From assembly GCA_002352665.1 (NCBI GenBank), contig DEIV01000122.1:1-8594 (forward strand): a stretch of DNA of 8,594 nt. Reading direction: 5' to 3'. Below are positions 4,819 to 8,594 of the stretch, one piece after another. A program made the position numbers and the translations under genes. Under the pieces are notes generated by a model. It saw only the letters and a program-made list of their open reading frames with translations. It made no database searches and was not told where the DNA came from. Every line of letters starts with the position of its first letter. The stretch's first letter is position 1. This DNA is from Flavobacteriaceae bacterium UBA2765. GTDB lineage: Bacteria > Bacteroidota > Bacteroidia > Flavobacteriales > Flavobacteriaceae.

Positions 4819-7041
4819 TTGAGTAGCTCCATAACTAATAAAACATTGAAAGATTTAGAGTTTGACAAAGTGTTAAACCGTATTGCCAATTATTGCCTAA
4901 CTGACCTTGGTAGAAAAGCTGTAGTTGATATTGTTCCTATAGATAAAAGGGAGGATTTATTAGAACAACTCCATCAAACCAATGAATATTTATCCTCATT
5001 TGAAAATGAAAACAGGATACCTAATCACTATTTTGATGAAATCACCAAAGAAATTCATTTATTAGGAATTGAAGACACTTTTTTAGAAGCTTCATCTTTT
5101 CAAAAAATATTGGCCATATCAGAAACGGTAAATGAATTACTAGTTTTCTTTAAGAAATTTTCAGAATACTACCCTACCCTATTTAATGCTTCACAAAAAG
5201 TAGAATTTTCCAAAATAATTATTGAAAATATTAATGGTATAATTAATCGATTTGGAGAGGTACTAGATAATGCCAGTGTTGAGCTAAAAACTATTCGTAA
5301 AGAAATTAATGGATTAAGAGGACAAATAGGTGCTAGTTTTACCAAGGCATTAAATCATTATGCAGCACATGATTTTTTAGATGACATTAGAGAATCTGTT
5401 GTTGACAATCAACGGGTATTGGCTGTATTATCAATGCATAGAAAAAAAGTAAAAGGGTCACTGTTAGGGAATTCTAAAACAGGAAGTATAGTTTATATTG
5501 CCCCTGAAGCCACCTTAAAAATAAGTCGTAAACTACAAGATCTAATTTATGAAGAGCAGCAAGAAATAGTTAGAATATTAAAAATATTGACCAATACTAT
5601 TAGACCTTATATCAATTTATTAAATCAATATCAAACGTATCTTACACATTTGGATGTTGTAGCTTCTAAAACGAAGTATGCACAGCAAATTAATGGATTA
5701 TTACCTAAAATTTCACCAGAAAAAAAAATATTATTACGTAATGCTTATCACCCTATTTTATTGGAAAACAATGCTAAAAAGGATATAGATACAGTGCCAC
5801 AAACACTCGAACTCAATCATAATCAGCAAATCATTGTTATTTCAGGGCCAAATGCAGGAGGTAAAAGTATTACCTTAAAAACCATAGGGTTATTACAAAT
5901 AATGATCCAATCTGGCATATTAATTCCGGTTCATGAGCGTAGTGAAGTCTACTTTTTTAAAACTATTTTAACAGATATTGGAGACAATCAATCTATAGAA
6001 AACCAATTAAGTACTTATAGCTATAGGTTAAAGAATATGCGTAATTTTTTACGTAAATGTAATGAGCATACATTATTTTTAATTGATGAATTTGGTACTG
6101 GTAGCGATCCTGAATTGGGTGGTGCTTTAGCAGAAATATTTTTAGAAGAATTCTATAATAAAAATGCCTATGGCATCATAACTACACATTATTCAAACCT
6201 AAAAGTATTGGCAGATGAATTAGAAAATGTTACCAATGCCAATATGCAATTTGATGATAAAACTTTAGAACCTTTGTTTAAGCTCTATATAGGACAGGCA
6301 GGTAGTTCCTTTACTTTTGAAGTTGCTCAAAAAAATGGTATACCATTTAGTTTAATCAATAGAGCAAAAAAGAAAGTAGAAAAGGGAAAGTTAAGGTTAG
6401 ACAATACCATTTCTAAACTCCAAAAAGAACGTAATAAACTTCAAAGAACTTCGGAAAATTTAGAAAAAGAACAGGATAAAGCCAAATTACAAACTAGTAA
6501 TTTATCAGAAAAAGAATTAAAAATTAAAGAAAAGCTTGAGCGTTTTCAAGAGCTCTATGATAACAATCAAAAAATGTTATCTATTGGTAGAAAGATCAAT
6601 GATATTTCTAATTTATATTTCCAAACAAATAATAAAAAAAAGTTACTTGCTGACTTTATGAAATGGATATTGATCGAAAAAAATAAGCATGTAGATAATC
6701 GTATAGCTAAAAAGAAAACATCTCACAAGAGTTATAAAGATCAAAAAAAGCAACAAAATCTAGCAACTGTAACAAATCAAAAAAAATTAGAAGAGGTAAA
6801 AAAAGAAGTCTTAGTTGAAGTAAAAAAGATAAGAGACAGAAAAAAAACTATTGAAAAAAAAGTTGACAAAGCTAAAGCCGATTATCTATTCAAGGTCAAC
6901 GATAAGGTGAGGTTACCTGATGGCAAATCTGTAGGCACGATTGACAAGATTGAGAAAAATATTGCAATAGTTAACTACGGATTATTTACCACCCAAACCA
7001 ATACGAGCAAGTTAGAGTTGGTTGAATCTGCAAAAAAGTAA
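4819..7041 (+). CDS. mutS2: MutS2-family ATPase lacking the Smr nuclease domain
   Basis: This is a MutS-type DNA-binding ATPase of the MutS2 branch, implicated in recombination control or stalled-ribosome handling rather than classical mismatch repair. It has 740 residues. The N-terminal core/lever region (about 1-320) begins ITNKTLKDLEFDKVL, as in the family. The ATPase has Walker A GPNAGGKS (343-350), the DIGDNQSIENQLSTYS signature (396-411), Walker B LFLIDEFGTGSD (419-430) and TTHY (465-468). A long Lys/Glu-rich coiled coil covers about 525-690, and a small beta domain at about 690-735 (VNDKVRLPDGKSVGTIDKI) ends the protein. The Smr domain of firmicute MutS2 is missing: neither an LDLRG-like motif nor HGxGTG is present. 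The start is TTG at 4819. No in-frame ATG precedes it, and it gives the family N-terminus. Confidence 0.93.
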   Translation: MSSSITNKTLKDLEFDKVLNRIANYCLTDLGRKAVVDIVPIDKREDLLEQLHQTNEYLSSFENENRIPNHYFDEITKEIHLLGIEDTFLEASSFQKILAISETVNELLVFFKKFSEYYPTLFNASQKVEFSKIIIENINGIINRFGEVLDNASVELKTIRKEINGLRGQIGASFTKALNHYAAHDFLDDIRESVVDNQRVLAVLSMHRKKVKGSLLGNSKTGSIVYIAPEATLKISRKLQDLIYEEQQEIVRILKILTNTIRPYINLLNQYQTYLTHLDVVASKTKYAQQINGLLPKISPEKKILLRNAYHPILLENNAKKDIDTVPQTLELNHNQQIIVISGPNAGGKSITLKTIGLLQIMIQSGILIPVHERSEVYFFKTILTDIGDNQSIENQLSTYSYRLKNMRNFLRKCNEHTLFLIDEFGTGSDPELGGALAEIFLEEFYNKNAYGIITTHYSNLKVLADELENVTNANMQFDDKTLEPLFKLYIGQAGSSFTFEVAQKNGIPFSLINRAKKKVEKGKLRLDNTISKLQKERNKLQRTSENLEKEQDKAKLQTSNLSEKELKIKEKLERFQELYDNNQKMLSIGRKINDISNLYFQTNNKKKLLADFMKWILIEKNKHVDNRIAKKKTSHKSYKDQKKQQNLATVTNQKKLEEVKKEVLVEVKKIRDRKKTIEKKVDKAKADYLFKVNDKVRLPDGKSVGTIDKIEKNIAIVNYGLFTTQTNTSKLELVESAKK

Positions 7042-7080
7042 AACTAATCAGTTTAAAATTACCTATTTATAAATTTTTTC

Positions 7081-7094
7081 TGAAATTAATTTCA
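7081..7094. promoter_or_regulatory. 14-bp perfect palindrome upstream of the OmpA-family gene
   Basis: TGAAATTAATTTCA is a perfect palindrome with no spacer. It lies 49-62 bases before the ATG, and TACTTTTA (7095-7102), a 1-mismatch version of the -7 consensus TAnnTTTG, begins at the next base. That position would suit an operator overlapping a promoter. No good -33 element is visible, and the site is very AT-rich, so it may be chance. Confidence 0.3.
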
Positions 7095-7142
7095 TACTTT
7101 TAACCTAACTAAAACTAAATATTAACTAAAATCTTATTCTAA

Positions 7143-7955
7143 ATGAAGAAATTTTTAGCTTTAATCCTATTTCTTTTATTTATTCTTTTTGCATGGTTTG
7201 GATGGCAATGGTATAAAAATACTATACTTTGTTGTGACGATACTGTTCAAAAAGAAGTCAAAGAAACTGTGATACCTGAAGTGGTTAAATACGGCCCTTT
7301 AGTGTTTGATTGGGATTCCGGAAAACCTATTACCAATGATCTTTGGCCGGACAAAAAAAATGAAATTCAATCAGCTGATGCTGAGGGTAAAATCTTACGA
7401 ATTGTTGGCCCTTATTATAAGGAAGAAATCAACAATACTACTTTTGAAAACCTTGGTTTAGCCAGAGCAGATGCTTTAAAACAGATGTTATCTGATTCTA
7501 TTCCTATTGATAGAATGGAAATTGATAGTAAACTAATGTCTAATTTAGCTGATGCTAAAACCAAACCATTTGGAGGCACTATTTTAGACTGGAAAATAAG
7601 AAATGAAAATATCAAAGAAATTGATAATAAAGTTTTGATTTATTTCCCTTACAATTCCTCTCAAAAATTGGAGAACGAAAACATAACTAACTATTTAAAC
7701 AGTGTTGCCAAATCTCTTAAGGATAATAAAAAAACCTTAACACTTACTGGACATACTGATAATAAAGGACAACCTGCATATAATAAATGGTTAGGCGAAA
7801 AAAGAGCAAATGCTATTAAAAATATTTTAATAAAATTAGGTGTTGGTGCTGATAGAATTTCTGTAGCCTCACAAGGTGAAGCCCAACCGATCGCAACCAA
7901 TGATACGGAAGATGGAATGCAAAAAAATAGAAGAGTTGAATTGGAAATAAAATAA
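7143..7955 (+). CDS. Membrane-anchored OmpA-family protein with a degenerate second OmpA-like domain
   Basis: The 270-residue protein has an N-terminal membrane helix (4-22) directly after MKK, either an uncleaved anchor or a signal peptide. It has no lipobox; the Cys30-Cys31 pair lies after the helix. The C-terminal OmpA domain (about 162-269) is intact, with TGHTDNKGQ (202-210), YNKWLGEKRA (213-222) and NRRVEL (262-267). Asp206 and Arg221 occupy the diaminopimelate-binding positions, so it should bind peptidoglycan. Residues 50-130 look like a diverged copy of the same fold: ILRIVGPYY (84-92) and NLGLARADALKQML (103-116) align with TLTLTGHTD and KWLGEKRANAIKNIL. The copy keeps Arg108 but has Tyr92 in place of the Asp. 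The gene lies 101 bp after mutS2 and 29 bp before the HhH gene, with which it is probably co-transcribed. No Shine-Dalgarno is seen. Confidence 0.9.
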   Translation: MKKFLALILFLLFILFAWFGWQWYKNTILCCDDTVQKEVKETVIPEVVKYGPLVFDWDSGKPITNDLWPDKKNEIQSADAEGKILRIVGPYYKEEINNTTFENLGLARADALKQMLSDSIPIDRMEIDSKLMSNLADAKTKPFGGTILDWKIRNENIKEIDNKVLIYFPYNSSQKLENENITNYLNSVAKSLKDNKKTLTLTGHTDNKGQPAYNKWLGEKRANAIKNILIKLGVGADRISVASQGEAQPIATNDTEDGMQKNRRVELEIK

Positions 7956-7984
7956 ATTACTAATCAAATTAAAAAAATAAAATT

Positions 7985-8518
7985 ATGTTATTATTACAAA
8001 TAAATACTACAGCTTGCGATGGATCTGATATGTTTTGGCCATGGCTTTTCTGGTTATTGGGTGCATTTTTATTAGGTCTATTATTGGGCTGGCTATTGAA
8101 GCAACTTTTTGGTGGTGATGATGATAGAGACCAGATTGATTATTCGGCTAAAATTAGAGGATTAGAAACAGATTTAGCGGCTTGTAGAAAAGAAAAAAGT
8201 GCCTTAGCTGCCGCTGGTGTTGCTGCTACTGCTTTTGCAGCTGTTCCCTCTAAAACAGATGATTCTGTTAAAGATGATTTAACGAAAGTTGAGGGTATAG
8301 GCCCAAAAATTAAAGATCTACTAAATAATGATGGTATTTGGAGTTTTAGACAATTGTCTGAAGCTGCGGAAAACAGATTACAACAAGTCTTAGATGATGC
8401 CGGACCACGGTATAGAGTTCATAATCCTAAAACTTGGGCTGCACAAGCAAAAATGGCAGCAGATGGAAAATGGGACGAGTTAAAAAAATGGCAAGATGAA
8501 TTAAGTGGAGGTTTATAA
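7985..8518 (+). CDS. Membrane-anchored helix-hairpin-helix domain protein
   Basis: The 177-residue protein has a short N-terminal tail (MLLLQINTTACDGSD), then one strong membrane helix (17-42) full of Leu, Trp and Gly, followed by an acidic stretch (GGDDDRDQ). Residues 50-75 are a predicted coiled segment, and 76-95 an Ala-rich linker. The C-terminal module (97-177) begins DDLTKVEGIGPKIKDLL, a helix-hairpin-helix with GIGPK at 104-108. It continues to DDAGPRYRVHNPKTWAAQA and KWDELKKWQDELSGG. This module resembles the COG3743-type H3TH domain, and from memory also C-terminal extensions of some Bacteroidota L21 ribosomal proteins. The fold usually binds nucleic acid, but here it is tethered to a membrane. 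The helix topology suggests a cytoplasmic C-terminus, yet the charge bias is weak. Function unknown. It is the last gene before a terminator. Confidence 0.85.
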   Translation: MLLLQINTTACDGSDMFWPWLFWLLGAFLLGLLLGWLLKQLFGGDDDRDQIDYSAKIRGLETDLAACRKEKSALAAAGVAATAFAAVPSKTDDSVKDDLTKVEGIGPKIKDLLNNDGIWSFRQLSEAAENRLQQVLDDAGPRYRVHNPKTWAAQAKMAADGKWDELKKWQDELSGGL

Positions 8519-8546
8519 TTCACTTAAATTTAAATCTAATACTATT

Positions 8547-8574
8547 AAGCCCGATTTCAATCGGGCTTTTTTTT
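8547..8574 (+). terminator. Intrinsic terminator after the HhH gene
   Basis: AAGCCCGAT (8547-8555), loop TTCA and ATCGGGCTT (8560-8568) form a perfect 9-bp stem with five G:C pairs. The stem's last two Ts begin a run of eight Ts (8567-8574). It starts 28 bases after the stop codon. This is the only strong GC-rich hairpin in the window and marks the end of the rightward transcription unit. Confidence 0.93.
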
Positions 8575-8594
8575 GGCACTTTCAGAATTAAGCC

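Noticed and set aside
7107..7130. Three AACTAAA copies before the OmpA gene
   Set aside because: The spacing is irregular and the composition simple; in AT-rich DNA this does not stand out as a repeat element.
7042..7142. Terminator between mutS2 and the OmpA-family gene
   Set aside because: There is no GC-containing stem followed by Ts; only AT-rich sequence and the palindrome are present.
7415..7900. Two minus-strand open frames inside the OmpA-family gene
   Set aside because: They are antisense shadows of a gene with clear OmpA motifs and have no features of their own.

Overview
The window looks like a chromosomal segment of a member of the Bacteroidota, most likely a flavobacterium. It is AT-rich. 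None of the start codons has a clear Shine-Dalgarno sequence. A TTG-N19-TATATTTG promoter of the Bacteroidota type lies upstream of the porin gene. The protein set also fits: a porin O/P-like barrel, an OmpA protein with a degenerate second domain, a membrane-anchored helix-hairpin-helix protein, and a MutS2 homologue without an Smr domain. No plasmid, phage, insertion sequence, CRISPR array, tRNA or rRNA is recognisable.

Layout. Positions 1-160 hold an unassigned stretch, possibly the tail of a rightward gene, with a 10-bp inverted repeat. Five genes then read leftward. In transcription order they are ung (4720-4055), a porin-like outer-membrane barrel (3943-2774), an exported FMN-binding-domain protein (2762-2223), a four-helix inner-membrane protein (2223-1726) and guaB (1636-161). 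The porin, FMN-binding and membrane-protein genes form a tight operon, with an 11-bp gap, then a one-base TAATG overlap, and a good promoter in front of the porin. guaB follows after 89 bp and may be read through or transcribed on its own. ung and mutS2 diverge from a 98-bp intergenic region. Rightward come mutS2 (4819-7041), an OmpA-family protein (7143-7955) and a membrane-anchored helix-hairpin-helix protein (7985-8518). The last gene is closed by a strong intrinsic terminator at 8547-8574. No gene-free stretch exceeds 300 bases.

How the genes may work together. guaB is guanine-nucleotide biosynthesis housekeeping. ung and mutS2 are DNA-maintenance genes sharing a divergent intergenic region. 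The porin/FMN/four-helix operon is the best candidate for a poorly described system. One reading is an envelope redox module: substrate enters through the porin, a flavin-carrying periplasmic protein moves electrons, and the membrane protein, with histidines at the predicted periplasmic face, links to the membrane. That function is inference; only the gene order, motifs and membrane topology are visible. The OmpA plus HhH pair is a second envelope module, with a peptidoglycan-binding fold next to a membrane protein carrying a domain usually associated with nucleic acid.
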